Shown here piece by piece: positions 45,676 to 57,330 of a stretch of DNA of 64,000 nt. A model generated the notes under the pieces. The model worked only from the letters and a program-made list of their open reading frames with translations. It did no database searches and was not told the DNA's origin. Origin of the DNA: Atrichornis clamosus. Taxonomy: Eukaryota > Chordata > Aves > Passeriformes > Menuridae. Position 1 is the stretch's first letter; each line of letters opens with the position of its first letter. The stretch covers positions 62,001 to 126,000 of the forward strand of contig WBMZ01011907.1 of assembly GCA_013400975.1 (NCBI GenBank). Reading direction: 5' to 3'. The position numbers were made by a program, and so were the translations under genes.

Positions 45676-46719
45676 AAAACATCTCGTAAGAAATATCTTT
45701 TCACAAATTACTTTATGTAGATATCTGAGTTTTGTTTCACTTTCCTGTCAAACCTTCCCACAAGAGACCTTCATTTCCCAATAAATGTTGGGAGGCTGTC
45801 TCAAAGACCTCCGCAGCACTTTACAGCTCAGATCTCAGTGACTCACAAATGTTTTCCGGAGCCCACATCTCACACTGGTGGTGTGTGATTCAGCTGAGGA
45901 GGCACAACAGCTCAGAGACAGGGAGAGGCATCTGCAAGAACTCAAGCACTGACAGGACACCTCAGAGCCCGAGTTACAAACTCTGTGATTCACCAACTTG
46001 CCATGGCTGGGAGATTGTCTGCCCTGATTCCCCCCTTTCCACCTCGTGGGACCAGCTCTCTAACCCTTCCCTGCGGCATGCTTTACCCTGAAGGTTATCC
46101 CACTGGGCTGCAGGATCACCAGCTCCTGCATCCACCTGCAGACCTCCCACAAGCAAATTGGGAATTCTTCGGCTCCCTCCCCTCCAAGGGAATTTCTGCA
46201 CCTTGGCAGAAATTCTTTTAATATGCCATGCAACATTTGGATTTACAAAGGCAGCAACACTACAGACCAGTCGGGGATTCAAATGAAGCCTTTTCCCTCA
46301 GGGTCAGGAGGCCAGCAAGAATTCCAGCGACACTTCTAAACTACGTGGGGATTAACGTGCCTCTGTGCAGGATTAAACCCGAACGCAGTGTCCTGCAAAC
46401 ACACGTGAGGCTGTGGTAACTCCAGCTCCAGGTCACAGAGTGCGCGGGCTGCCAGGAGCCACCACAGGCCCACCTGCCCCCACACCCACAGCTCCTGCCT
46501 CCCAACCCTGCAGCTGCTACTGCACTCTCTCACTGGGCAAAGGACATTTCCTATATTTAAGAGACATTTACTAACTGCAAACAACTGGATCAAATCGTGC
46601 TCTTCCATTTTTAACATCATCTACAGAGTAAGCTGTTCCCATCAGCACACAAAGAGCTCAGCCATGCTGGGGAGGAATAGCACAGCACTAAGAGCAAAGG
46701 TAGAAAATGGAGGATGCAG

Positions 46720-47050
46720 ATTATAAAATTCAGTCACATTTTAAAATTTTCTGCTACAATAATTCACTTTATGTAGAATTAATGTGGCTGATTGAACGTT
46801 TGTGCTGTAATTTACTTATAATTAACATTTTATGGTGAACAGATTTCACCATCTCCTTCATGCTGTGAACTCCAAGCCATAGGTCAAAAATAGAGATGAA
46901 ACAGATAAGCACAAAATATTCTCACTGAAATATTAATGAGACTTTAATTTACTACTTTAGAAATACATCTTTCATCAACGCCTGTATATCAAATCATTAT
47001 TTTAATTTTTTTTTACATTGTATTAAAAATATAATGAACTTTCCTAACTG
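46720..47050. other. Candidate non-coding element, AT-rich
   Basis: Very AT-rich sequence with TAGAATTAATGTGGC, ACTTATAATTAACATTTTATG and GAAATATTAATGAGAC. It shows several homeodomain cores and no repeat similarity. It ends in a T-rich run near 47010. Confidence 0.38.
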
Positions 47051-47569
47051 GTTGAAAGACCCTGAAGTATCTTTTGGAAGAGACAGCTCAGGGGAACAAA
47101 AAGGTCCAAACACTCGCAGTTATCAGAAATCTCACACAGGGGTTGGGTGAGTGTCAGCTCAAACTGAACACAACACCTTCACCCTTAACAATCTAAAACT
47201 GGGGCTCTCCACTCTCAAACCCCGTGGTCCAGCACAGCGATCCTGCTCTTCCCACCAAGATCTTATTTAAAAGCATAAGGTCAGTCCCTAAAAATAATTC
47301 AATTGACAGAAACTTGTTCCTGTGTTTCAAGAGGAGCTGTTGCACTCAGTGCTGAGATGTAACACACACAGGGCACTGCTCTGATCAGCCACTCCCATCT
47401 TTTCAGGCTGCTCTGGCTAGACTTGAAACCTCCAGGACCAGACTCTGCTGTTCAGGAAAACACCACTAGTGAGAGGAAAAATGGTCTGGGAAGCAAGTCA
47501 GAAGCAAACTTGTGTAAAATCTCCCACCCACTCACCACGTGCGTTTGAAGCCGCCTTTCCTGCTGCCCA

Positions 47570-47870
47570 GAGATGACAGACCACATCTGAATAAATTATT
47601 GAGTCATCTGCAATTCATCCCATTTCCTATATTCCAAAGCGCTATCAGACAGGCAGCCGAGGACATTCCCGGAATGCTCTGATGACAGAGAATGAAGATA
47701 TGGGATGACAATGAAAAAGTCAGCAGAAAATCATAAGTCAATGGGACTATTTTATGCTCTTTACTTCCTAGCCTGCACCAGACCATTCAAACAGCTCATT
47801 GGAATTTCAAATGAAAAGCTGAATAATACAGGATTATAAATCTGTTACAAACAATCCTAAAACGCATCAA
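47570..47870. other. Candidate non-coding element
   Basis: Includes AATAAATTATTGAGTCATC, CATTCCCGGAATGC (a near-palindromic CATTCC/GGAATG pair resembling TEAD sites in opposite orientation, about 47665-47678), and CTCATTGGAATTTC. It is low in CpG and free of recognised repeats. Confidence 0.38.
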
Positions 47871-49662
47871 GAGAAATATACGTGGAATTTTCCTTCTTAA
47901 ACTCCTCAGGTTTTTCCTACAGGTTTGCTTGCTGGGAGTCAGCAACTATTTGTTTTTAGGGTACAGCTGCTTTTTTTTAATTTACTTTACTTGTTTAGAT
48001 TGAAGGTCAGTGCCTGTCAGTCCCTTTGGTCCCTCCAGAGCTTGAAGAATGGAATCCAGACCCTTTCAGGTTTCTCTGTGTAGCCATGGGCTTGCTCTTT
48101 TTTTTCCTTTCAAGATACTATGAGTAAAAAAAAAATAAATTATTTACCTGTGCGAGAAATTTCAAGAGAAACCAGATCCTGAGCTTGCTGCAACATCCCA
48201 CCACAAAGTAGCTCTGAATAGGAAGTTAAATCTCATCTGCAGAAAGTAGGACCCCTTGGTGGAACAGCAACAGGATTTCAGACAAGTCTGGAGCCCCCAC
48301 CCTCCTGTGACATGGGGGAAGCACTTGGGGCTCTTCTGAGAGACCTGGGGATTGCTCATAGAAATATCTCTGCTAGTGATTAGAACTACTCATTAGAAGT
48401 CCTTTAGAAAGAAAATAAAGCCTTAACACTTCCTTTGAAGCGAACAATTCAGAGCATTTGTAAAAAAGAAAAACTATCACCAAAATCTGAGAGGGGTGAG
48501 TGCACTGCTTCTGGGAATAGCAAGCAAAAACTCCAAGTAACAACAAAATACATACTACTACATTAATTTTCATTGGTTTTTGTTTCTTAAAACATTTTTC
48601 ACTGTCAGAATGAAAAAAACTAAACCAAACAAACCCGGAACAACAGGGCAGGGAAAAGCCCCTAAACACACCAACCGAATACTGAACCAAGAATTCCCAA
48701 ATAAAATATGTAACATGATAGTGCAGCAAATCAGCCACAGAAATCTCAGAGAAACTCCTGGACTTGTCAGACGCTGCCAGGCAGCAGGATCACGTGCACT
48801 GAGCCAGGACACCGCGTTGTGCTTTGGGAAGCCAAGCGGGGGCAGGAAGAGGAAGAGGAGCCGGCGGGCTGAGGGTCCCCAGAGCAGAGCATTGCTCTGG
48901 GTGTGACATTGCCCTGCAGCGAGAGAGCAGGGCAACCCAACTGCCCTGGGGCTCGAGAGCAGCTGCTAAAGCCAGAGGCTGCTTAAAAAATAAAATTAAA
49001 AAATTACAATGAGGTCGAAGCCTTCAGCCCTTCAATCCTTTCCCTGGTGCAGATACACCACCGAGCTATACGGACCCATCTTTAAATGTTTAAAGCATTA
49101 ATTATGAGAAGTTACTCTGACAGATGGTATCTCTGCACTTTCTCATTCCTGGGATCTCTGTTAACATCTTCTAACACACAAGATTTTTTTCAGAACATAC
49201 AACTAAGGCTCAAATATTGGGCCAAACCTTGAGAGACTGGCTCTGCTTGAAAAAAATCTTAGTGCAAAATCTCAATGAGAACCTTAAATTCTAAGCACTG
49301 AATCCCAGAAACGTTATTTATGAAGCCCCAAGTTCACCTGGACGAGACTTTAGTGATGCTGGGACCCCGGGGCTCCCTGACAGGAAGGAGCAGCAGGGAC
49401 ACCGCAGTGCCGCGTCCCTGCCTCACCCGGGGACCCCCAAGTCCTGTTTGGGGAGCGGGGAAGGACATCCTATGGATGTGTTAAACCAGCTCTCTGAGTC
49501 TTAAGGAAACAGAAATGAAATAAACAGACAAATAAACAAACACTTCAAAGATAACAAGGAAATCTCACCAGTTGCAGCACATGTCCACTCAGTTTCTTTT
49601 TTTTTCCTGAGTGCCTTTTCCTCAGTAAAAGCCATCAAAGATCATTGTGAATTAGTAATAAT

Positions 49663-49673
49663 TTTTTTTTTTA
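49663..49673. repeat. Poly-T tract
   Basis: Short T run inside AT-rich sequence. Exact limits are approximate. Confidence 0.7.
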
Positions 49674-49690
49674 AGCAGTATCGAAGAATT

Positions 49691-49747
49691 AAAGCAAGAG
49701 AGAAAGGGAAGGCATGCAAGCGAGAAAAGGAGAGAGAGAAAGAGAGG
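49691..49747. repeat. GA-rich low-complexity sequence
   Basis: Purine-rich strand with AAGAGAGAAAGG and GGAGAGAGAGAAAGAGAGG segments. Confidence 0.85.
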
Positions 49748-49872
49748 TTAAGCTCAAAGGCAGAGAGAGCGAAATGGACCAGATTATACAAAATTAAAAA
49801 GCAAATACGCACAGACAATTTGTGCCGAGTGATTGCAAGCAATTACAGTCCGGCTTTTCTGGAGGGAAAATT

Positions 49873-49886
49873 GGGGGGGGGGGGGG
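49873..49886. repeat. Poly-G tract (14 G)
   Basis: Fourteen consecutive G after GGAAAATT. Such runs are prone to slippage and to under-representation in sequencing. Confidence 0.95.
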
Positions 49887-50101
49887 AAGGTTATTTCAGC
49901 TTAAAAGGAGACTTTATTCATTCCTGATCAGCTTCTCCTACTATTCTCTCTTTTATTCTCCGATATCAATTTTAAAAAAAATCACCCTTCAGATGTTACA
50001 TGTCTAACCCTGGGAATCCCACCCCTGGGCAGAGAGGGAGGATTTCAGCTTCCAATCGGTTCTTTCTATAGCCCTGAAAAAGTAATTTGCTCATAAAGGA
50101 T

Positions 50102-50119
50102 AAAAAAAAAAAGGGGGGG
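50102..50119. repeat. A11G7 homopolymer junction
   Basis: Eleven A (50102-50112) directly followed by seven G (50113-50119), within 250 bp of the G14 run at 49873. Confidence 0.95.
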
Positions 50120-50169
50120 CGGCAGGAGGAAAGAAAAGGATGGCAAGAAAGGGAAACCACAACAAGGGC

Positions 50170-50270
50170 ACACGTTCCTCTTGGAGGAGAGCGTCAATTT
50201 TATTGTAATTGTCTGAAGAAGAGCTGCTTTGATCTGCAGAATTATTATTATGCTCCAAATGCCAGGCTGC
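50170..50270. other. Candidate non-coding element, small
   Basis: GTCAATTTTATTGTAATTGTC and GCAGAATTATTATTATGCTCC lie close together next to a GC-rich segment (50280-50450). No repeat is recognised. Confidence 0.3.
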
Positions 50271-51510
50271 TGCTGTCCCAGCTGGGCTGGACATGGGCAC
50301 GCCGAGGGGCCGGGGTCCCTCTTGCTCCCTCGGGGCTCTGGAGTTCATTCTGGGGGCTCCCGAAGCAGCCCCGGGGCAGGGCCGGGCCCGGAGGGATTAA
50401 CGCGGGGGTGGCCCTGGCTGCGGGTCAGGGGAGGGCTTGAGGCAAGAGCTCCTTGTGCCCTGGCCTCCTCCAATCCCTCCCCAAAGCCCTGGATTAGAAT
50501 TCCTGTCTTACAGCACTACCTGTTATTGTTGGGAATTCTTTCACTTTTACATTACACCTAAATCACGTGCAGTGTTTGAAATGCAGCTCCCTGCCTGTGC
50601 CCCACGTTAGGCAAGTTTTGCTGGGACTGAAGGACCCAGGCCCAGCGGCACGAGGCCACCAGGGTGGGCACCACCTCTGGGATGGCAGATCCCGGGATCA
50701 TCGCTGCAGGAACAGCCCCACGTCAGAAGGAGCACCACCTCCTGCACGTTCACTGGGAAAGGACAGGGAATCTCCACTTCTTCCAACCAAATTTTCACGT
50801 GGTTCTCTGAAAATTGAAGAATTTCCACCACCACAGGGGAATTGTTTCCCACTGGGACCCCTCACGCCTGGGGCTCTGCAGTCTGAAGGGGTTGGTAAAG
50901 TCTAAATTGTTCCTCAAGAACACAGCAGAGCTGCTCTCCTGTTTGCTTGCTCTTATGCACCCTTTCTGTAGTCACATGAAAACACAATCCATGAATACAG
51001 GTAGCCCAGGAATAGTTTTCCCCCAATTCTATAAATCTGAGTTAAGGGTGACTGAGACATTTTGCACACCAGGACAGTGGCATATTTATTTTCAGTTCTC
51101 TCATAACCAAGGTCAGAACCTTAATACCAAACTCATATGTTTCTTGTGAGCCACTTATATTCAGATAGAAACTTCTAGAAAATACATCTATTTAAGAATA
51201 TTCTCAGATATTACTATTTCCAATAATATTATTTGAAAAACCCTATTTAATGATGAAGTTTTTCAACTTCCTCATTATGCAAAGTCCACTTCTAAAGCCC
51301 ATATTTGACTCCTGCCACATTGGGGGTGTCACCTTTGGATCCCCTGAGACTGCCTGGGAGAAGCACCGAGTGCGGCCCCAGGAGTGTGGGAGCCCGGACA
51401 CCCCGACCTGACGTGGTGCAGGCTGGACACTGACAGGAGAGGCCAAGGCAGGTGCAGATTTCAAACTTGGGCTGCTTCATCCAGCTGTACAAGGTTCTTG
51501 AAGGAATTAG

Positions 51511-51728
51511 AACAGAATCCCAGAAACAATGAGGTTGGAAAACCCCTCCCAGACCACCGAGTCCACCCTGTGCCCGATCCCCACCTTGTCCCCAGCCCAG
51601 AGCACCGAGTGCCACATCCAAGTGTTCCTTGGACACCTCCAGGCATGGGGACTCCACACCTCCCTGAGCAGCCCCTTCCAAAGCCTGACCACCCTTTCTG
51701 TGATGAAATTCCCTCAGATGTCCAACCT
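51511..51728 (-). mobile_element. CR1 LINE fragment, 3' end, antisense
   Basis: Antisense CR1 tail: AACAGAATCCCAGAAACAATG, GAGGTTGGAAAACCCC, the GAGTCCACCCTGTGCCCGATC block, the TTGGACACCTCCAGGCATGG block, CCTGACCACCCTTTCTGTG, and CCCTCAGATGTCCAACC. Same subfamily as 28108-28470, without its far 5' part. Confidence 0.93.
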
Positions 51729-53049
51729 GAAAGGACACAAAACAGGGAACACCAAACACAGTTCCAAATATTGTCTATTTAAAGTTCAGCTCTTAATCAA
51801 CTATGCAGTCTAAAAGCAAGGTCAATACCGCAGAAATTTAGGATTTTCTCTCATCAGCTAACACTGGCTGGGATGTATCGGGATGTTTTCCATGCCCCTG
51901 GATCAAGTCCTGAGTGCCAGGTGCTGCCATCAGAGGGGCTGGTGTGCAGATGCTCATGGTGTGGACACATTACTCTTTGCAGCCTCACCTTCCTCCATCC
52001 CTTTCACTTCAAAAGCCCCAAACCTCTGTTAAAATTTCATCCACAAAGCCCAGTTTTGAGGTGAAGCACAGAAAAGCATCCAGGCACTGGTGATGGGATA
52101 TTGGCCACCGAGTATTTTTGCAGCTAAGAACAGAATGAGGATGTTGAGATTTTACCAAATGAGTAAAGCACTTTACGCTTGTGAAGTCTGAGATACATAT
52201 GATCCTAAAATCTCCCCATTATTATATACACAAAAATCATACTTTGGTAAGTAAGGTTTCTAAAATCGTATTTGTACAGCTCAGAGCCCTGGTAACTGCT
52301 AGTCTGCCTTCACATGGAGAAGTCTATGAAAAATGGTACAAATCATCTCTTAAAGTCTCTAGCATCTTTCTGAAATAGTTTGCCTGTAAAATACGCAGCA
52401 CGCCCAAAACACACCGAGACGTGGCGTGACACAAACAATTTATTGGCATTAGTCTGGGCTGAGCCCTGTAAGTCAGGCAGGGCCTCGCTCCTCGTAAGTA
52501 TTGCCGTCATCCCAAAGTCATCAATAACACCTCGGCTCCACGCAGCCGAGCAGGAACTGTGGATCTATCTCAACTATAAACATACACAATTTTTCAGTCA
52601 AAGAGTAATAGGCAAATAGCTGGATTTCACTCATTTTGTGTTCTCCAGGTAGTAAAATAGACACATATTTAATGTACATACCCAAAAGTGCAGTGCCAAT
52701 AAGTAGAGAGAGTCATATATCCCAGTTAGTTTATGGATGGCTGTATTTTATGGCTGTACTGCTAAAGCTGTATTTGCATGCATCTAAATATAGATAAATA
52801 TCTGCAAAGCCAGAATCTGCAGACGTGAAATAGAGAACTGCATAAATGCAAGGCAACACACATGATAAAAATAATCCTAATTTCTAGATATAAATATGAA
52901 CTCTTGACTAAAATTACTACTTGGGTATAGGATCCTGAGGATATGCAGTGTCCTCTTGTGCTGATCCTGGAGCTTGCTGTTGGAGCTATCACTCTTTTAC
53001 TTCATAATTTTGCTAATTGGTCATTAAGAAGTCTCTAATTCTGATTCTG
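51729..53049. other. Unique AT-rich sequence
   Basis: AT-rich throughout, with an octamer ATTTGCAT at 52772-52779 in TGTATTTGCATGCATC. No repeat or exon is recognised. Frames are under 80 codons. Confidence 0.5.
52772..52779. promoter_or_regulatory. Octamer (POU) motif
   Basis: ATTTGCAT overlapping the palindrome TGCATGCA in AT-rich sequence. Confidence 0.4.
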
Positions 53050-53225
53050 CCTTTGCTGGCAACACACTGTGTGGGTCAGCAAGGAAATTAATCTCTTCTA
53101 CACCTCAGTTTCTCCAACTGCAACACAGGGAAACGCAGATCCATCACCAGGTCCTGCAGGAGTTAATCTGTTAATGTTTGTATCAATCAAGTTGTCAAGT
53201 GCTATTTAAGTGCTTATTATTACTC
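53050..53225 (+). repeat. MIR-like SINE remnant
   Basis: Shows the MIR order: ACTGTGTGGGTCAGCAAGG (the area corresponding to the tRNA-related CTGTGTGACCTTGGGCAAG block), CACCTCAGTTTCTCCAACTG (core), and AAGTGCTATTTAAGTGC with TTATTATTAC (3' end). Diverged but in the right order, so the call is fairly firm. Confidence 0.7.
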
Positions 53226-53421
53226 ATACAATAATTCTCTCCTTCTGAGCTCTGTAGGTTTGTAAATACCTCCTCCATCACACACGTGAGGTTCTTCTGG
53301 GGCACGGGAGATGCCCCGGACCCCGGGCTGGCCAAACACGGCTCTCCGTGGGTGGATTCTGCACACCCAGAGCCCCGGAGCTCGACCACGCGTTCCTGGC
53401 GCCTGCTCCCCAGCTGGGGGA

Positions 53422-53465
53422 CACGACGCCCCTTCTGTGCCACCACGACGCCCCTTCTGTGCCAC
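53422..53465 (+). repeat. 22-bp tandem duplication, 2 perfect copies
   Basis: The unit starting CACGACGCCCC at 53422 is repeated without mismatch at 53444-53465. A third partial CACAAC follows. Perfect identity suggests a recent slippage event or a variable minisatellite. Confidence 0.95.
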
Positions 53466-54179
53466 CACAACACTCCTGCCGGCTGCCCTCTGCTCTGGGT
53501 CAGGAACTAGGGCAGCGTAAGGACGTGTTTGTCTCTTACACCCGGTACCACTACAGACACAGCCTTGCAGGAGCATCTTTCCCACGAGGCGACCCTCGGG
53601 GCAAGGACCTTCACCTCCCTTCAGCCTGTTCCTCCTCCTCACACGCCCTCTTTTTTGGCCTGGAGGCACAAACTCCGAGGAGCTGTTCTGTTTATCCAGA
53701 GCACCATTTGCTCCAACTGTTCCAGGGAGAAACTCCTTTACTCAGGATGCCTGGCTCTGAAACACCTCGCTGTGAGGTCCTGCTCTGGGGCCGTGTGCTT
53801 TGCCCAGCTCCTGCACCTGCGCAGGAGGAAGGACAGATCTTTATTCCACAAGAAATTAGTGCTCTTTATAACACTTGCCTACACCAAAGGTGTGCAGCAT
53901 TCCAGGCACGTGCCAGCTGGGATTCCTGGAGCCTGCCTGCACTGGGAGCTTCTTTAAAAATATAGCAGCTCCTCATCTAGTCTGCTCCTAAAATGAATTC
54001 TCTCTGCTGGCACCAGTGAAGCTAAATACAACTTATAAAATATTGAGCAGATCTTCATATGGAATGCAACTAAAAAAAGTGACACTTTAATTATTATCTT
54101 TATGCTCCAGAAATATCCCATCAATATGAGGAGCAGATAATTCACAGCCACCGTTCCAACCACTCTGCAGCATCAGGAG

Positions 54180-54320
54180 CTGCTGGTGCCTCATCCATAC
54201 CGGGCTCACAAACATCAGTGTATCTGTGTATGCAGCCTGTAGTTATTTATCAATTGTTTATGCAGCACTTAGTTATGAATGTATTTAATTTATAAACATT
54301 TATATTGCAGAGCACAAGAT
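54180..54320. other. Candidate non-coding element, AT-rich
   Basis: GTAGTTATTTATCAATTG, TTTATGCAGCACTTAG and ATTTAATTTATAAAC occur within 100 bp. No repeat is recognised. Confidence 0.3.
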
Positions 54321-55808
54321 GATAAATTCAGAAGAAAAATACCAACTCATAGAGCAGGACCCTCCTGCTTCATTTAGCCAAGAGCTCCATCCCTCATCCA
54401 GATGCTCCGACCTGGACCTTCCCTGCCAGCAAACCTGAAGAATTGAGATTTTGGGAAGAGCAGTTTTCAGCAAATCCCTTCCATGGGATGCTTTCCACAG
54501 CAGTCCTAAGCAAACCAGCTCCGCCAACCTCTTGAGCTCAGCTTATCCAGTCCTCTGCCCATGACTGATCCCTGGGGGATCTCTGAGATCCTGCAGCTGC
54601 TAACATGTTCGCAAATTACATAACTTCCAAATTATTTTTGTGTTTTCAAAATAAGCTGTGCTACGTGCAAAACTGCAAATCCCTCAGTCAATCACACAAT
54701 AAATAAATATCTCTGCATAATTTCTGGTCAAAGAGCTCACTTCCCCACTGCTCCACCACTGACAGCTGCCTAAACCGAAAGTCCATCACTTTTGAAGCAA
54801 GACATTTATGAGGAGGGTTTTTTCCCCCAAATTTCTTTTCCTGCCCACTCTTAAGAGTGTTTTCCCAGAAGTTTTGTTTAAACATAAACATTTTAATGTT
54901 TTCTCAGTGCTCTGTAGCTTGACAGCACAGACCAAGCCAAGGAGGAGCCAACTTCTGTTACGTATCCTTATCCTTCCTTAAGACTAAATATGCACTTTAA
55001 GTAGCATTTTGATTTGAAATGAACATTTCTAATAATTTTGTTCTCTTTTTTTATGCTCTTAAATCATCTAGACCCAACCACCCCTTGGTCTGAATCTGAG
55101 CTTTCTGCCCCCAGTGCTCTAAAATCATTTGAATTATTTCTTCTCTGCAAGCAGCTCTGCCAGCTTAGTGTTTGTTCTTCACTTTCAAGGGTATTTTATT
55201 TATTTTCTTCACTTTCAGCTATTGAAAATGGCAAGAACAAATTTATATAATGAGCCTTAATAACAGTTTCTCCCATAAAGTTCCCTATTTATCTCCTATT
55301 GTAGTGGTTTAGAAAGCACAGAAATGATGGAAAAGTACAGGTGTAGTGATAAATCTCTGGATAGGGAATAATTTAAAACAGTCTTTATCCATGGGATGAT
55401 GCTTGGAACCCACCTACTCTGTGTGAACCTTTCCCAGTCACTTCAACTCCTCCTTCCATAACACTCACAGTAGTATCCTACTCATAGGATTTGTCTCCAC
55501 ACAGACAAATAAAACCCTGTTAATTCCAAATCTGTCCCATCTCTTGGCCTGTATCACTTACCCAATAGCTACCACCTTGATCTCAATGGTTTTGATGTTC
55601 TGGGTCACTCCTGGATAAACTGAGCTGCCAGCATGCTGCACAACAGCTCAAGTACCCCACAGGAAAAGGGTTTGAAAGCTATCAGCCGAGGTTCTTCTGT
55701 CAGCATTTCCCTCACAAACACTACTGAAGCAAATCAGAGCCCCCAGCCAGCAGGAACGACGCTCCTGGAGACCTACCCTTGCCCCTGCCGCCGGTGTGAG
55801 CAGCACCA

Positions 55809-55827
55809 ACACACACACACACACACC
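55809..55827. repeat. (CA)n microsatellite
   Basis: Uninterrupted alternating AC over about 19 bp. Confidence 0.95.
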
Positions 55828-56109
55828 GGGGCACGCCCAGCAGCACAAGACTCACCCTCGGGGCTCCTGGGGAAGCAGCTGCACACTGAGTTTGTGTTTT
55901 GCACAGCACCAGGTACACTCCACACCAACAAAAGCCATGTCAGCACTTTGTTCTTAATGATTTATCCATTTCTAATGGTGGTAAGAATTGACTACCAGAA
56001 GTGCTGCCTTTGCTCTGAAGACCCCAGTGCAGAGAGGACGGAGCCCACCATTTCTTCCCCCTGGTTTTTTATTTACAGACCCATCCACGGGTAGGTCAGA
56101 GTCCAGTGG

Positions 56110-56665
56110 AGCCCTGGCTCTAAACCCCTTTCCCTCCAGCACTAATTAGCAATGCAATCCCACAAAGAGTGAAGTTGCCCGAAACCTCCCCTCACTCACA
56201 ATGATTTATGTTCAATTTGTACAAATGGAGAAAATGAGATTTCAAATTTCAATGCCATTTCTGCAATGAGGTGATTAAAAGAGAGAGAGGTATTGCGTTC
56301 TACTGTATAGAATATTGATCCCAGTGCTATTTTCCTTAGCAATAACCATTAGCTCAGTATTATTTGCAAACCTCTAATGTGAACCTGGAGATGTAATTTA
56401 CATTTGTGCTTTACTTATTTGCTTTAACAAAACAACACAAAAGCTTTGGGTCTTTCAATCTATCCTTATTGTCAATAAAATTAGCAGTTCATAAAAAAAT
56501 TAATGTATATGCAAAACCATCACTTCCTTGTAAACTGCACCAAGACTGTAAACGTTGCCCAGAACAAAAGGGAGATAAACTATTAAATGGCTCTGGCCAT
56601 TAACAAATTGAATCCCAACCGAATTAAGAGGAGCTCTCTTTTGTCCCCTTCCTTAATTTCTGGGC
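56110..56665. other. Candidate non-coding element (strong by texture)
   Basis: About 550 bp of low-CpG, AT-rich, repeat-free sequence. It contains CACTAATTAGCAATGC, TCAATTTGTACAAATGG, CAATAACCATTAGC, GTCAATAAAATTAGC, CATTAACAAATTGAATCC and CCGAATTAAG. Many homeodomain-type cores occur with interspersed motif variety, and the frames are broken on all strands. One of the best enhancer-like candidates here. Confidence 0.42.
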
Positions 56666-56754
56666 CCCGGGGAGCCCACAGAAGTTTTGGAAGTGTGGGG
56701 AGGTGTCCCCAAGGAGGTGGGTGTTGGCAGGGGGTGCCTGATGGGGACGTTTGG

Positions 56755-56945
56755 GGCCCCCCTCGGCAGCCGGGCGGGGCACGGGGCACACGCGTCCGGC
56801 AGGGAAGTGCTCCCGGGCAGGCCGCCGAGGGCACGGACACGAGCGGGAGGCGGTCACGAGCCACGAGGGCGCGGCCGTCTGTAGCCCCAGCCCCTGAATG
56901 GGAGCGGGCAGCTCCTCGTCCGGCTGCGGCTCCCTCCAAACCCAT
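56755..56945. promoter_or_regulatory. CpG islet
   Basis: CpG-dense, GC-rich segment (for example GGCAGCCGGGCGGGGCACGG and GAGGGCGCGGCCGTC) between two AT-rich candidate elements. It could be a small promoter or an orphan CpG island. It is too short for a confident call. Confidence 0.38.
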
Positions 56946-57019
56946 CAGCTGCTTCTGCTGCCTGGCAGAGTTTAGAAGATGGGAACAAGGAAAGAAGAGG
57001 GAGAAAGGGGAGAAAAAAG

Positions 57020-57330
57020 AAAAAGCTAATGACCCATAATTGCCATGATAGTGGAATAGGGCCCGGGCAGCTGTTTTACATTCCCGGTATGTATAGTATG
57101 CAAATATCTACAAAGGGCCGACACAGTTTCTCTATTGTGGATCCTGAGGGTAACCAAATTAGCCTTTGGCAACCATGGTAATTGGGAGGTGCTGTTCCCA
57201 TTAGGAGTCCTGCAAATTATGAAGAAAAATGGACCAAAGGCTTTGTCACAAATAATAATGCTGAGAAGAAAAGAGCAGGCGGCCGGCTTTGCTTTTTTTT
57301 TTTATTCCTACATTGTGTTGTTAATATCTC
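57020..57330. other. Candidate non-coding element with octamer and Ser-box-like AT motifs
   Basis: Contains CCCATAATTGCCATG, octamer ATGCAAAT at 57098-57105 in GTATGCAAATATC, CCAAATTAGCC, GGCAACCATGGTAATTGG (RFX-like, about 57168-57185) and CAAATTATGAAG. It is followed by a T13 run near 57293. Repeat-free and non-coding. Confidence 0.42.

Larger units (their letters stand above)
38453..51510. other. Repeat-poor stretch, about 13 kb
   Basis: The longest interval without a recognised CR1 copy in the window. GC-balanced patches (40700-41140, 42340-42560, 45200-45560) alternate with AT-rich blocks (42590-42760, 46720-47050, 47570-47870, 49660-50000). Frames up to 256 codons (42886-43656, + strand) show no domain. 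Simple repeats and candidate elements are listed separately. No exon is supported. Confidence 0.5.

Noticed and set aside
51929..51950. CTCF-like string CCATCAGAGGGGCTGG
   Set aside because: Deviates from the CTCF core by spacing. Too weak without a matrix score.
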